Shown here piece after piece: positions 32,825 through 41,778 of a stretch of 64,000 nt of DNA. The first letter of the stretch is position 1; the number at the start of each line of letters is the position of its first letter. A program made the position numbers and the translations under genes. Under the pieces are notes generated by a model. That model worked only from the letters and a program-made list of their open reading frames with translations. It did not search any database and was not told the DNA's origin. Origin of the DNA: Micromonospora avicenniae (lineage in GTDB: Bacteria; Actinomycetota; Actinomycetes; Mycobacteriales; Micromonosporaceae); assembly GCF_900156065.1 (NCBI RefSeq), contig NZ_FTNF01000007.1, forward strand, positions 231,985-295,984, in the 5' to 3' direction.

Positions 32825-33129
32825 CACGCCTCCCCGACCAGCCGCCGTCGTACCTTCTGGTCGACCTCGACGTAGTGCTCGGCCGCCTCGCGAACCGCGG
32901 CGGCGGCGGCGTTGAGCCGGCCGGCGGCCACCCGGGCCTCCCGGGACCGGCTGTCGGTGGCCGCCGTCCACTGCCGGTGCAGGGCCCGGCCGATCTCTCC
33001 CGGCCGACCCGGCGCGTCGGCGCCGAAGGCGGCCTGCGGCGGGTCGGTCGCGGTGACGGTGTGGGACAGCGTGGTGAGTGCGGCGGTCGCCTCGTCGAGG
33101 CGATTCGCCAGAGCGCGCAGAGCCTCCAT
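32824..33129 (-). CDS. Small helical protein of WXG100-like size
   Basis: A 101-residue, cysteine-free protein made of two predicted helices separated by a turn near GEIGRALHRQW. Size and pattern resemble ESX/WXG100 partners, though a clear WxG is absent. It starts one base after the YbaB-like stop and overlaps the next gene, so all three are coupled. Function not assigned. Confidence 0.6.
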   Translation of the reverse strand: MEALRALANRLDEATAALTTLSHTVTATDPPQAAFGADAPGRPGEIGRALHRQWTAATDSRSREARVAAGRLNAAAAAVREAAEHYVEVDQKVRRRLVGEA

Positions 33130-33130
33130 C

Positions 33131-33460
33131 TCAGGCCCCCGCGAGCGGTCGGTAGACGGCGAAGGTCTCGTTGTGCAGCTTCTCCCGGGCCCACTCGGCG
33201 GCGTCGGCTGCGGCGGTGACGGCGGCCTGCACCGAGCCGGCCACGTCGCGGGGATTGCGGGTGTGCAGTGGGCCGAGGAAGCGGACGTCGGTGATCCGGC
33301 CGCCGGCGGTCACCACCACCTCGACCAGCCCGTCGGGCGAGCGCACGGTGACCTCCACGGTCGACACCGCCTGGTCGAACTCGGCCTGGAGTGACTCGAT
33401 GCGGCGGTAGCGCCGCACCGCCTCCTCGATCCAGGCCTCGTCGATCTCCCCCCGTGGCAT
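33131..33460 (-). CDS. YbaB/EbfC-like protein
   Basis: A 109-residue protein. After a helical start (EAVRRYRRIESLQAEFDQAV) it shows the YbaB-type strands VEVTVRSPDGLVEVVVTAGG and the GRITDVRFLG element. Classical YbaB binds DNA as a nucleoid protein; many actinobacterial paralogues instead sit beside WXG100-like genes, as here. GGGGAGGAG precedes ATG 33460. It heads a three-gene minus-strand operon. It is not adjacent to dnaX/recR, so it is not the housekeeping ybaB. Confidence 0.75.
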   Translation of the reverse strand: MPRGEIDEAWIEEAVRRYRRIESLQAEFDQAVSTVEVTVRSPDGLVEVVVTAGGRITDVRFLGPLHTRNPRDVAGSVQAAVTAAADAAEWAREKLHNETFAVYRPLAGA

Positions 33461-33697
33461 CGGCGGACTCCTCCCCCGGCTCATCCTCACTGAGCGTGGC
33501 GCCCCCGTCACCACGACGTTCCCCGGGACCGTACCGTATGGAAATCGCGCCTGTCGATGCCTGTGGACGACCGGTCCGGCACGCGGGACCGGTGCCGGGC
33601 GAGGCACGCCGGCATGCGCAGTAAGTGGCTGCCGGTCCCGGCGAACCGGCACTCGCCGGGCCGGTGCAGGCCGGAGACGGCGGCCCGTCCCGCCCGG

Positions 33698-34942
33698 TCA
33701 GCCCTTCCAGAGGGCGAGCATCATCGCCTCGACCGCGATCCGGGGCTTCACGTTCGCCTCGATGGCCGCGCGGCAGGCGAGCACCGCCTCCAGGCGGCGC
33801 AACGCCCCCTCGGCGTCCCACTTCTGTGCTCCGGCGGCGGCCACCTCGGCGGTATCGGTGTGCACCGGCGCGACCGGCGCGCGCAGCGCCATGGTGAGCG
33901 CGTCGCGGTAGAAGCCGGCGAGGTCGACCAGCGCCCGGTCCAGCGCGTCCCGCTGAGCCCTGGTGGCCCGCGACTTCTGGCGCTTCTCCAGTTCCTTGAG
34001 CTGCCCGGCGGCACCGCGGATGGCGCCGGCCGCGCCGCGGCCGGTGCCGCCCGCGCCGAGCGCCGTCTCCAGGGCCGCCCGTTCGGCCGCGTCGGACTCC
34101 ACCACGGACGCCTCGGCCTCCGCCTCGGCGGCCTCGATCAACGCGGACGCCGCGTCGAACGCCGCACCCACCCCGGTGAGCCGGCGCGGGACCGCGAGCA
34201 CGGCGTCGCGCCGCTTGCGGGCCTCCGGGTCGCGGGCCAGCCGCCGGGCCCGGCCCACGTGCCCCTGGGCGGCCGCTGCCGCCCACTGCGCCACGTCGGG
34301 GGCGACGCCGTCGCGCCGGGCCAGCACCTCGGCCACCGCGGCGGGCGGCGGCTGTCGCAGTGGTACGACCCGGCACCGCGACCGGATGGTCACCGAGATG
34401 TCGTCCGGGTGGGTGGACGGGGCGCAGAGCAGGAAGACCGTACGTGGGGGCGGCTCCTCGACCGCCTTGAGCAGCGCGTTGCCGGCCGCCTCGGTGAGCC
34501 GGTCGGCGTCCTCGATGATCACCACCTGCCAGCGGCCGCCGGACGGGGTGCTGGCGGCCCGCAACACCAGCGCCCGCATCTCGCCGACGCCGATGGAGAG
34601 TCCCTCCGGCACCACCAGCCGGACGTCCGCGTGGGTGCCCGTCATCGTGGTGTGGCAGCCGGGGCACTCGCCGCAACCCGTGCCGTACACGCACTGCAGG
34701 GCGGCCGCGAAGGCGCGCGCCGCCACCGAGCGCCCGGAGCCCGGCGGCCCGGTGAAGATCCAGGCGTGGGTCATCCCGGCGCCCGGGTCGGCGGCGGGCG
34801 TACCGGCGTCGGCGTTCCCGGCCGGCACGGGCGTCCGGTCGCCGGCGGCATGCCGCAGCACGGCGGCCGCCGCCGCGGCGGCCCGGCGCAGGGTGGCCAC
34901 CGCCTCGTCCTGGCCGACCAGGTCGGCGAAGACGTCAGGCAT
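33698..34942 (-). CDS. holB: DNA polymerase III subunit delta'
   Basis: A 414-residue clamp-loader subunit. It has the AAA+ Walker A-like GPPGSGRS, the zinc-binding CGECPGC (about residues 90-96), VVIIEDADRLTEAAGNALLK and the sensor segment SVTIRSRCRVVPL. Delta' is the stator of the clamp loader and works at the replication fork. An Ala/Glu-rich stretch near residues 255-300 is longer than in E. coli. Its ATG overlaps the tmk fusion stop by one base, so both are co-translated, as in other actinomycetes. Confidence 0.93.
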   Translation of the reverse strand: MPDVFADLVGQDEAVATLRRAAAAAAAVLRHAAGDRTPVPAGNADAGTPAADPGAGMTHAWIFTGPPGSGRSVAARAFAAALQCVYGTGCGECPGCHTTMTGTHADVRLVVPEGLSIGVGEMRALVLRAASTPSGGRWQVVIIEDADRLTEAAGNALLKAVEEPPPRTVFLLCAPSTHPDDISVTIRSRCRVVPLRQPPPAAVAEVLARRDGVAPDVAQWAAAAAQGHVGRARRLARDPEARKRRDAVLAVPRRLTGVGAAFDAASALIEAAEAEAEASVVESDAAERAALETALGAGGTGRGAAGAIRGAAGQLKELEKRQKSRATRAQRDALDRALVDLAGFYRDALTMALRAPVAPVHTDTAEVAAAGAQKWDAEGALRRLEAVLACRAAIEANVKPRIAVEAMMLALWKG

Positions 34943-37266
34943 CAGGTCCGTTGCTCCATCGTCACCATCTCCGCGTCGGATAACTCCGGTTGTACCGAGG
35001 TGTCCGGCCCCTGCGCCCGGCGCGGGTGCACGATCCCGGCCGGGTCGCCGAGCAGCTCGTCGACCCGCTGGGCCACCAACCGGGCGATCTCCTTGACCTG
35101 CCAGCCGGCGTCGAGCACCAGGTAGCGCTTCGGGTCGGCGGCCGCGAGGTCGAGGAACGCGTACCGGACCCGCTCGTGGAAGGCCACGGACTCGGCCTCC
35201 AGCCGGTCGGCGGACTCGCTGCGGGCCTCGACCCGGGACAGTCCGGTGCGCGGGTCGACGTCGAGCAGCACCACCAGGTCCGGCTTGAGCCCGCCGGTGG
35301 CCCAGGAGGAGAGCCAGGAGACCTCGTCGACCGGCAGCGTGCGGCCCGCGCCCTGGTACGCCAGGGAGGAGTCGACGTACCGGTCGCTGATCACCACGCC
35401 GCCCCGGGCCAGCGCCGGGCGGACCACCGTGGCCACGTGGTGGGCGCGGTCGGCGGCGTAGAGCAGCGCCTCGGCGCGCGGCGACGGCGCCTCACCCTCG
35501 GTGGGGTCGAGCAGCAGTGACCGGATCCGCTCACCCACCGGCGTGGCGCCCGGCTCGCGGGTGACCACCACGTCCCGGCCCTGCGCGCGCAGCCGATCGG
35601 CGAGGATCGCGAGCTGGGTGGACTTCCCGGCGCCCTCGCCGCCTTCGAAGACCACGAAGAGCCCGTTGGAGACGAACGGCTCGGCGGGCATGAGCGGACG
35701 ACCCCGGATCGAACCCCAGAGGTCGGCCAGGACCGGTACGCCCTTCTTGTCGTCCATCTGCCCGAACGCGCTGATGCCGGCGAAGATGCCGGCCGCACCG
35801 GCGGCGAGCAGCAGCAGCCGGGTGGAGGAGACCGAGATGCCCAGGTCGGCGATCTCAAGCTGGCGGGAGCCGCCGACACCGGCGAGCAGGCTGCTCAGCG
35901 CGATCGCCAGGATGAGCACCAGCCGGGTGCCGATCTGCACGACCGCGAAGACCCGCCCGCGTACCTCGTCGGCGATCTCCCCGCCGAGCAGCGTGGTGCC
36001 GGCCAGGAAGGCCATCCCGGCGCCGGCGCCGACCAGGATCGCGCCGACGATCGCCATCGACAGGTGGATGGCGAAGGCGAGCGTCATGACCGCCGCGCTG
36101 GCCAGCACGATGCTCATGCCGAACCAGCGGCGCCGGGACATCTCCTTGACGATCATCGGGCCGAGGCCGATGCCGAGCGCCAGGCCGATGAAGATGGCGC
36201 CGAAGAGCAGGAAGAAGGCGGCGTCGCCCGCGCCGAGCGAGTTCGCGAAGAACCGGGCGGTACCGATCACGATGCCGCCACCGGCGAACGCGCCGAAGAT
36301 GCCGAGCACCAGGCCCCGGACCAGCCGGGTCTGGGAGATGAACCGCCAGCCCTCGACGAACTGCCGGGTCATGCTCTGCTCGGCGTGCTCGTGCTTACCG
36401 CCCCGGCTCTGGCTGATCTCCTTGATCCCGAACGCCACCACTACGGCGGTGGCGAGCCGGGAGAAGGAGTTGAACCAGAGCGCCAGCTGGGCCGGCTCGG
36501 CCCAGCCGGGGACCTCACCGCCGGTCGCCGCTCGCACGCTGCGGTCCAGCCCCGCGATGGCCAGCGCGGCGAGCACCGGCGTCAGGCCGTACGTCGTGAT
36601 GAGGGTGAGCTGGTTGGCCGTCTCCAGCCGGGCGCGCGGGATCAGGTTGGGTACCGCGGCCTCCTTGGCCGGAATCCACATCAGGGTGATCGACTCGATC
36701 AGGAACGTGGCGATCGCCGCCCAGGTGACCACCAGGGCGCCGCTGGCGCCGGTGAGGGCGTACAGCGGGATCGAGGCGAAGAGCACGAAGCGCAGCAGGT
36801 CGCAGATGACCATGGTCCAGCGCCTGTCGAACCGGTCGGCGAAGACGCCGGCGAGCGGCCCGAGCACCAGCGCCGGCAGCAGCCGTACGGCGATCACGCC
36901 ACCGAACGCGGCACCCTGCGCCGTGCTGCCCTGCACCTGGGCGGCGGCGAAGACGGAGGTGGCCAGGAGCCCGAGCCAGTCGCCGAAGGAGGCGACGCCG
37001 AGCACGATCCAGAGCCGGCGGAACGGCCGGATACGCAGCACCGAGCGGATCGCGCTGTAGCCGGACCGGTCGGTCTGCGGCGGGGAGGTCGGTTTGCCCG
37101 CGGCACCGCCGATCTGCCCCTCGGCGCTGCCGAGCGGGGCGGTGGGACTCTCCGCCGGGCCCTGCGGGCCGTCGGGCTGGCCGTTGGACGGCGACACGCC
37201 GGACGACTCGCCGTTGTTCTGGCTTTCGATGGCCGTACCTCCACGTGCCGGCCCATCCCTGGGCAT
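34942..37266 (-). CDS. tmk: MFS-like membrane domain fused to thymidylate kinase
   Basis: A 774-residue fusion. Residues ~75-520 are a 12-helix MFS transporter-like domain (GDWLGLLATSVFAAA; FADRFDRRWTMVI). Residues ~550-750 are dTMP kinase with P-loop FEGGEGAGKSTQ, the DRY/DRYVDSSLAYQGAGR segment and the LID region. The kinase makes dTDP for DNA synthesis. Such fusions are known in actinobacteria, and the membrane part's role is unknown. The N-terminal 70 residues are Gly/Ser/Pro-rich and disordered; the C-terminal 35 residues are unrelated tail. The adjacent holB favours a replication role. Confidence 0.92.
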   Translation of the reverse strand: MPRDGPARGGTAIESQNNGESSGVSPSNGQPDGPQGPAESPTAPLGSAEGQIGGAAGKPTSPPQTDRSGYSAIRSVLRIRPFRRLWIVLGVASFGDWLGLLATSVFAAAQVQGSTAQGAAFGGVIAVRLLPALVLGPLAGVFADRFDRRWTMVICDLLRFVLFASIPLYALTGASGALVVTWAAIATFLIESITLMWIPAKEAAVPNLIPRARLETANQLTLITTYGLTPVLAALAIAGLDRSVRAATGGEVPGWAEPAQLALWFNSFSRLATAVVVAFGIKEISQSRGGKHEHAEQSMTRQFVEGWRFISQTRLVRGLVLGIFGAFAGGGIVIGTARFFANSLGAGDAAFFLLFGAIFIGLALGIGLGPMIVKEMSRRRWFGMSIVLASAAVMTLAFAIHLSMAIVGAILVGAGAGMAFLAGTTLLGGEIADEVRGRVFAVVQIGTRLVLILAIALSSLLAGVGGSRQLEIADLGISVSSTRLLLLAAGAAGIFAGISAFGQMDDKKGVPVLADLWGSIRGRPLMPAEPFVSNGLFVVFEGGEGAGKSTQLAILADRLRAQGRDVVVTREPGATPVGERIRSLLLDPTEGEAPSPRAEALLYAADRAHHVATVVRPALARGGVVISDRYVDSSLAYQGAGRTLPVDEVSWLSSWATGGLKPDLVVLLDVDPRTGLSRVEARSESADRLEAESVAFHERVRYAFLDLAAADPKRYLVLDAGWQVKEIARLVAQRVDELLGDPAGIVHPRRAQGPDTSVQPELSDAEMVTMEQRT

Positions 37267-37413
37267 CCCCGGTGGAACACTCTAGACCCGGTGGGCTGCT
37301 GACCCAGCCTGACATTCTCCTGCTCGCCGAGCCTAGGCCGCCGGGACCATGACCCGCAGCCAGGCGGACGCGAGGCTATTTCGCATTGACCGCCGGACAG
37401 TTAGCGTGCACAC

Positions 37414-38622
37414 GTGGCCATCGAAAGCGACAAACTTCGCGAGCGCCTGGAGCGGGCGACCGCGCACCTGGATCCGCCGTACGCCGTGGTCGACCTGACC
37501 ACCTTCGACGCCAACGCGGTCGAGCTGGTCGGCCTCGCCGCCGGCAAGCCGGTCCGGCTCGCCAGCAAGTCGGTACGCAGCCGAGAGCTGATCGCCCGTG
37601 CGCTGCGGCGGCCAGGCTGGCGGGGCGTGATGGCGTTCACCCTGCCCGAGGCGATCTGGCTGGTCCGGGCCGGTGTCTGCGACGACGTACTGGTGGCCTA
37701 CCCGACCGCCGACCGGGGTGCCCTGCTCGCGCTGACCGGCGACGCCGATCTCGCCGCGGCCATCACGCTGATGATCGACAGCCCCGACCAGCTCGACCTG
37801 ATCGACGGCGTCCGCGCCGCCGACCGCCGACCCGAACTGCGGGCCTGCCTCGAACTCGACGCCTCCTGGCGACCGCTCGGCGGGCGCGTGCACATCGGCG
37901 TACGACGCTCCCCGGTGCACGGTGCCGAGGCGGCCGGCGCTCTCGCCGCCACCGTCGCCGGGCGAGCCGGGTTCCGGCTGGTCGGTCTCATGGCGTACGA
38001 GGCGCAGATCGCCGGTCTCGGCGACGCGCCACCCGGGCAGGCGGTACTCGGCCAGGCGATCCGGCTGGCCCAGCGCGGCTCGTACCGGGAACTGCTCGCC
38101 CGCCGGGGCGCGGCGGTGGCGGCCGTACGGGAGCACGCCGAGTTGGAGTTCGTCAACGGCGGTGGCACCGGCAGCGTGGCCGCGACCAGCGCCGATCCCG
38201 CGGTCACCGAGGTCACCGCGGGATCGGGACTGTACGGCCCGACGCTCTTCGACGCGTACCGCGCCTGGCGCCCCACCCCATCGGCCTACTTCGCCTGCTC
38301 GGTGGTGCGTCGGCCTGCCCCCGGCCTGGCCACCGTGCTCGGCGGCGGCTGGATCGCCTCCGGCCAGGCCGCGGCCAGCCGGCTGCCCCGGCCGGTCCTG
38401 CCGGCCGGGCTGAAACTGCTCGGTCCCGAGGGCGCGGGCGAGGTACAGACGCCGTTGGCCGGCGGCGCAGCCGACAGGCTCCGCGTGGGCGACCGGGTGT
38501 GGTTCCGGCACGCGAAAGCCGGCGAGCTGTGCGAGCACGTCAACGAGCTGCACCTGATCGAGGACGAGTCGATCGTCGCGACGGTGCCCACCTACCGCGG
38601 CGAGGGGCACGCCTTCCTCTGA
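37414..38622 (+). CDS. Alanine racemase-fold PLP enzyme (D-threonine aldolase/amino acid deaminase family)
   Basis: A 402-residue type III PLP enzyme of the D-serine dehydratase/D-threonine aldolase family. The Schiff-base lysine is in VRLASKSVRS near residue 52; the phosphate loop is EFVNGGGTGSV. The C-terminal beta domain ends with HVNELHLIED, a metal-binding His region in D-threonine aldolases. It would cleave or deaminate a D-hydroxy amino acid. GTG 37414 is 6 bases after TAGCGT, so leaderless. The gene is divergent from the tmk fusion. Confidence 0.87.
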   Translation: MAIESDKLRERLERATAHLDPPYAVVDLTTFDANAVELVGLAAGKPVRLASKSVRSRELIARALRRPGWRGVMAFTLPEAIWLVRAGVCDDVLVAYPTADRGALLALTGDADLAAAITLMIDSPDQLDLIDGVRAADRRPELRACLELDASWRPLGGRVHIGVRRSPVHGAEAAGALAATVAGRAGFRLVGLMAYEAQIAGLGDAPPGQAVLGQAIRLAQRGSYRELLARRGAAVAAVREHAELEFVNGGGTGSVAATSADPAVTEVTAGSGLYGPTLFDAYRAWRPTPSAYFACSVVRRPAPGLATVLGGGWIASGQAAASRLPRPVLPAGLKLLGPEGAGEVQTPLAGGAADRLRVGDRVWFRHAKAGELCEHVNELHLIEDESIVATVPTYRGEGHAFL

Positions 38623-38693
38623 CGCGGGTTGGCCACGCGCACCACGCGCCACCCCGCCCGTCGATTCTCTACCGATCGGGCCGACCGGTCGGC

Positions 38694-39347
38694 TCAGTTG
38701 GTCCGGGCGCCGTCGGTCGCGGCGTCGACCTGGCGATGCAGGTACTCCCGGATCAGCGCCTTGGCCTCGGCCAGCACCCGGTCGTCGCCCTCCTGGCTGC
38801 GCCGGAACGCGAGCTTGATGAGCGCGTCGGCCGTCTCCACGGCGACCTCCAGGTGGAAGCGGAGTTCGGGGACGTCCGTGAGCCCGAAGCGCTCGGTGAG
38901 CACCCGGGCCAACTGGTCCGCGATCACTCCGTTGTTGTCCCGCTGCTCATCGAGCAGGTGCAGGTCGACCACGTCGCCGAAGTGCAGGGTACGGAATCCG
39001 GGAACGGTGCGGTGCATCGAGATGTACTCGTCGATGCTCGCGTCGACGCCGTCCCACCAGTGGGTCAGGTCGTCCGAGGCGAACCGCTCGTCGAGCCGCT
39101 GGAGGTAGGACTCCATCGTGCGCAGGGTCAGCGCCTGCACGATCGCCCGCTTGTCCGGGAAGAACTGGTAGACCGACCCGATCGCCACCTCGGCACGCTC
39201 GGCGAGCAAGGTCGTGGTCAGCCCCTCGTACCCCACCTCGTCGACGAGTTCGGCGCAGGCGTCCAGCATCCGCTGGACCCGCGCGACACTTCGACCCTGC
39301 ACCGGTACGCGGCGCAGCGGCCCGGTCGTGGCGGCTGGTGTGGACAC
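38694..39347 (-). CDS. TetR-family regulator of the sugar-lactone oxidase
   Basis: A 217-residue TetR protein. The helix-turn-helix spans about residues 42-65 (LTTTLLAERAEVAIGSVYQF, FPDKRAIV), followed by a helical ligand domain. GTG 39347 has AAGGGGGGTGG about 10 bases upstream; the frame continues to 39386 but is unlikely. It diverges from the lactone oxidase, and a perfect palindrome (39458-39476) lies between, so it probably represses the oxidase gene and perhaps itself. Confidence 0.9.
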   Translation of the reverse strand: MSTPAATTGPLRRVPVQGRSVARVQRMLDACAELVDEVGYEGLTTTLLAERAEVAIGSVYQFFPDKRAIVQALTLRTMESYLQRLDERFASDDLTHWWDGVDASIDEYISMHRTVPGFRTLHFGDVVDLHLLDEQRDNNGVIADQLARVLTERFGLTDVPELRFHLEVAVETADALIKLAFRRSQEGDDRVLAEAKALIREYLHRQVDAATDGARTN

Positions 39348-39457
39348 TCGGCGCCACCCCCCTTCGACGGATGAACATATCTGCACGTCACGAGCCCGTG
39401 ACTACCGGTACAACGAGCGGACCTCAGTTGCGGTATTTACCAGCGACAACGTTCCTG

Positions 39458-39476
39458 ATATGAAGTCACTTCATAT
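39458..39476. promoter_or_regulatory. Perfect palindrome ATATGAAGTCACTTCATAT
   Basis: Two 8-base arms around TCA, in unusually AT-rich DNA, 18 bases before the oxidase start codon. It is the likely operator of the divergent TetR regulator. Confidence 0.75.
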
Positions 39477-39494
39477 TCATATCGAGGAGCGCGC

Positions 39495-40808
39495 ATGGCC
39501 GGCACCGCACCCTCCACCGAACCCTGGTCCAACTGGGCCGGCAACCAGAGCGGTCCCGCCATCATCCTGCGCCCCGGCTCAGTCGCCGACATCGTCGATG
39601 CCGTTCTCGCCACCCGGGACGCCGGCGGGCGGATCCGGGTCGCGGGCAGCGGGCACTCGTTCACCCCGATCGCCCTCGCCGACGACCGGCGGATGGAGCT
39701 GAGCGCGCTGGACACCGGCGTGCGGGTGGACGCCGCGCAGCGGCTCGTCACCGTACCGGCGGGGATGACGCTGCACGCGCTCAACGACCTGCTCGCCCGG
39801 CACGGACTCGCGCTGCCCAACCTGGGCGACATCGACGCGCAGACCGTCGCCGGGGCGATCTCCACGGGCACGCACGGCACCGGTGCCGGGCACGGCTGCC
39901 TCGCCACCTTCGTCGAGGCGATCACCCTGGTCACCGGCGCCGGCGAGGTGCTGCGCTGCTCGGCCGAGGAGAACCCGGACGTCTTCGCCGCCGCCCGGGT
40001 CTCGCTCGGCGCGCTCGGCGTACTGGTCGAGGTGACGCTGCGCTGCGTGGACGCGTTCGTGCTGCACGCGCACGAGCGGCCGGCGCCCCTGGACGACGTA
40101 CTGGCCGAGCTGCCCGCCCTGATCGAGGGGCACGACCACGTCGAGTTCTACTGGTTCCCGTACACGACGAGGGTGCAGGTCAAGGCGAACGACCGGGTGC
40201 CGGCCGACGACCGACCGCTGTCCCGGCTGCGCGGCTGGCTGGACGACGAGTTCCTCTCCAACACCGTCTTCGCGGGCGCGTGCCGGGTCGGCCGAGCCGT
40301 GCCGGCCCTCGCTCCGACCATCAGCGCCATCTCCGCGCGCGCCCTCACCGAGCGCCGGTACACCGGGCGCTCCGACGCGGTCTTCTGCACCTCGCGCCGG
40401 GTCCGCTTCGTGGAGATGGAGTACGGCCTACCCCGCGCCGCGCTCGGCGAGGCGCTCGCCGCACTGCGGCGCATCGTCGACGGGCTGCCGTTCAAGGTGC
40501 TCTTCCCGGTCGAGGTGCGCTTCACCGCCGCCGACAACATCTGGCTGTCGCACGGGTACGGCCGCGACTCCGCCTACCTGGCCATCCACCAGTACGTCGG
40601 CATGCCGTACGAGCCGTACTTCACCGCCTTCGAACGGATCGCCGCCGAGTTGGGCGGCCGGCCGCACTGGGGCAAGCTGCATTGGCGCGACGCGGAGTCG
40701 CTGGCTCCCGCGTACCCCCGCTGGGCCGACTTCCGCACCGTCCGCGACCGCCTGGACCCCGACCGCGTCTTCACCAACCCCCACCTGATCCGAGTGCTCG
40801 GCGTCTGA
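39495..40808 (+). CDS. FAD-linked sugar-1,4-lactone oxidase (D-arabinono-lactone oxidase family)
   Basis: A 437-residue vanillyl-alcohol-oxidase-fold flavoprotein. The FAD domain has RVAGSGHSFTPIA, with the histidine that covalently holds FAD in related enzymes, and ISTGTHGTGAGHG. The C-terminal HWGKLHWRD is the ALO-type catalytic/flavin motif. It would oxidise an aldonolactone (gulono-, arabinono- or xylitol-like substrate) with O2 or an electron carrier. GAGGAG precedes the ATG. It is likely regulated by the adjacent TetR. Confidence 0.9.
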   Translation: MAGTAPSTEPWSNWAGNQSGPAIILRPGSVADIVDAVLATRDAGGRIRVAGSGHSFTPIALADDRRMELSALDTGVRVDAAQRLVTVPAGMTLHALNDLLARHGLALPNLGDIDAQTVAGAISTGTHGTGAGHGCLATFVEAITLVTGAGEVLRCSAEENPDVFAAARVSLGALGVLVEVTLRCVDAFVLHAHERPAPLDDVLAELPALIEGHDHVEFYWFPYTTRVQVKANDRVPADDRPLSRLRGWLDDEFLSNTVFAGACRVGRAVPALAPTISAISARALTERRYTGRSDAVFCTSRRVRFVEMEYGLPRAALGEALAALRRIVDGLPFKVLFPVEVRFTAADNIWLSHGYGRDSAYLAIHQYVGMPYEPYFTAFERIAAELGGRPHWGKLHWRDAESLAPAYPRWADFRTVRDRLDPDRVFTNPHLIRVLGV

Positions 40809-40835
40809 CAAATTTTTCACGCGTTTTATACGCTT

Positions 40836-40856
40836 CAGAGAATTCACGATTCTGTG
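40836..40856. promoter_or_regulatory. Inverted repeat upstream of ABC exporter genes
   Basis: CAGAGAAT and ATTCTGTG are inverted (one mismatch) around TCACG, in AT-rich DNA 10 bases before the -10 box TAGCGT. It may be an operator for the MarR-type regulator at 43555. Confidence 0.45.
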
Positions 40857-40878
40857 AAACAGGCGTAGCGTCCAGGGC

Positions 40879-41778
40879 ATGACTAGCGCCATCAATGTCT
40901 CCGGCCTGGTGAAGACCTTTGGCCGGGTACGCGCACTCGACGGACTGGACCTGCACGTCGACACCGGCGAGGTGCACGGTTTCCTGGGCCCGAACGGCGC
41001 CGGGAAGTCCACCACCATCCGGGTCCTGCTCGGCCTACTGCGGGCACACGCCGGAACGGTCGAACTGCTCGGCGGCGACCCGTGGCGGGACGCGGTGGAC
41101 CTGCACCGACGCCTCGCGTACGTGCCGGGCGACGTGAACCTCTGGCCGAACCTGACCGGTGGCGAGGCGATCGACCTCTTCGGCTCGCTCCGGGGCGGCC
41201 TCGACAAGCGCCGCCGGGACGAGCTGATCCAGCGCTTCCAGCTCGACCCCTCGAAGCGCGCGCGGACGTACTCGAAAGGCAACCGGCAGAAGGTGGCGAT
41301 CGTCGCGGCCTTCGCCAGCGATGTCGAGCTCTACATCCTCGATGAGCCGACCTCGGGGCTGGACCCGCTGATGGAGGCGGCGTTCCAGGAGTGTGTACGC
41401 GAGGTGACGCGGCGCGGCCGGACGGTCCTGCTCTCCAGCCACATCTTCTCCGAGGTCGAGGCGCTCTGCGACCGGGTGAGCATCGTCCGGCAGGGCCGCA
41501 CGGTGGAGACGGGCACCCTCGCCGAACTGCGCCACCTGACCCGCACCTCGGTCTCGGTCGAGGCGACGCGTCCCATCACCGGGCTGACGGACCTGCCCGG
41601 CGTGCACGACGTCGACGTCGCGGCCACCCACGCGACCTTCGCCGTGGACAGCGGCGAGCTCAACCGGGTGCTCGGCTACCTGACCCAGTTCGACGTCCGC
41701 ACCCTCTCCAGCGCCCCACCCTCACTGGAGGAGATCTTCCTGCGTCACTACGGTGACGAACTGGTGGGCGCGCGATGA
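40879..41778 (+). CDS. ABC exporter ATP-binding protein
   Basis: A 299-residue ABC ATPase. Walker A is GPNGAGKST (about residue 37), the signature is [11 protein letters not shown], Walker [13 protein letters not shown], with the switch histidine in LLSSHIFSE. The C-terminal 80 residues are the extension typical of drug-resistance ABC2 ATPases. It energises export with the permease encoded next, whose start overlaps its stop by 4 bases. TAGCGT sits 7 bases before the ATG (leaderless). Confidence 0.95.
   Translation: MTSAINVSGLVKTFGRVRALDGLDLHVDTGEVHGFLGPNGAGKSTTIRVLLGLLRAHAGTVELLGGDPWRDAVDLHRRLAYVPGDVNLWPNLTGGEAIDLFGSLRGGLDKRRRDELIQRFQLDPSKRARTYSKGNRQKVAIVAAFASDVELYILDEPTSGLDPLMEAAFQECVREVTRRGRTVLLSSHIFSEVEALCDRVSIVRQGRTVETGTLAELRHLTRTSVSVEATRPITGLTDLPGVHDVDVAATHATFAVDSGELNRVLGYLTQFDVRTLSSAPPSLEEIFLRHYGDELVGAR

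Noticed and set aside
32824..33129. True ESX/WXG100 substrate
   Set aside because: A WxG motif in the turn and adjacent secretion machinery are lacking, so only a size resemblance is claimed.
37384..37413. Classical -35/-10 promoter for the PLP enzyme
   Set aside because: TTGACC is only 10 bases from TAGCGT, too close for a paired -35; the -10 alone fits a leaderless start.
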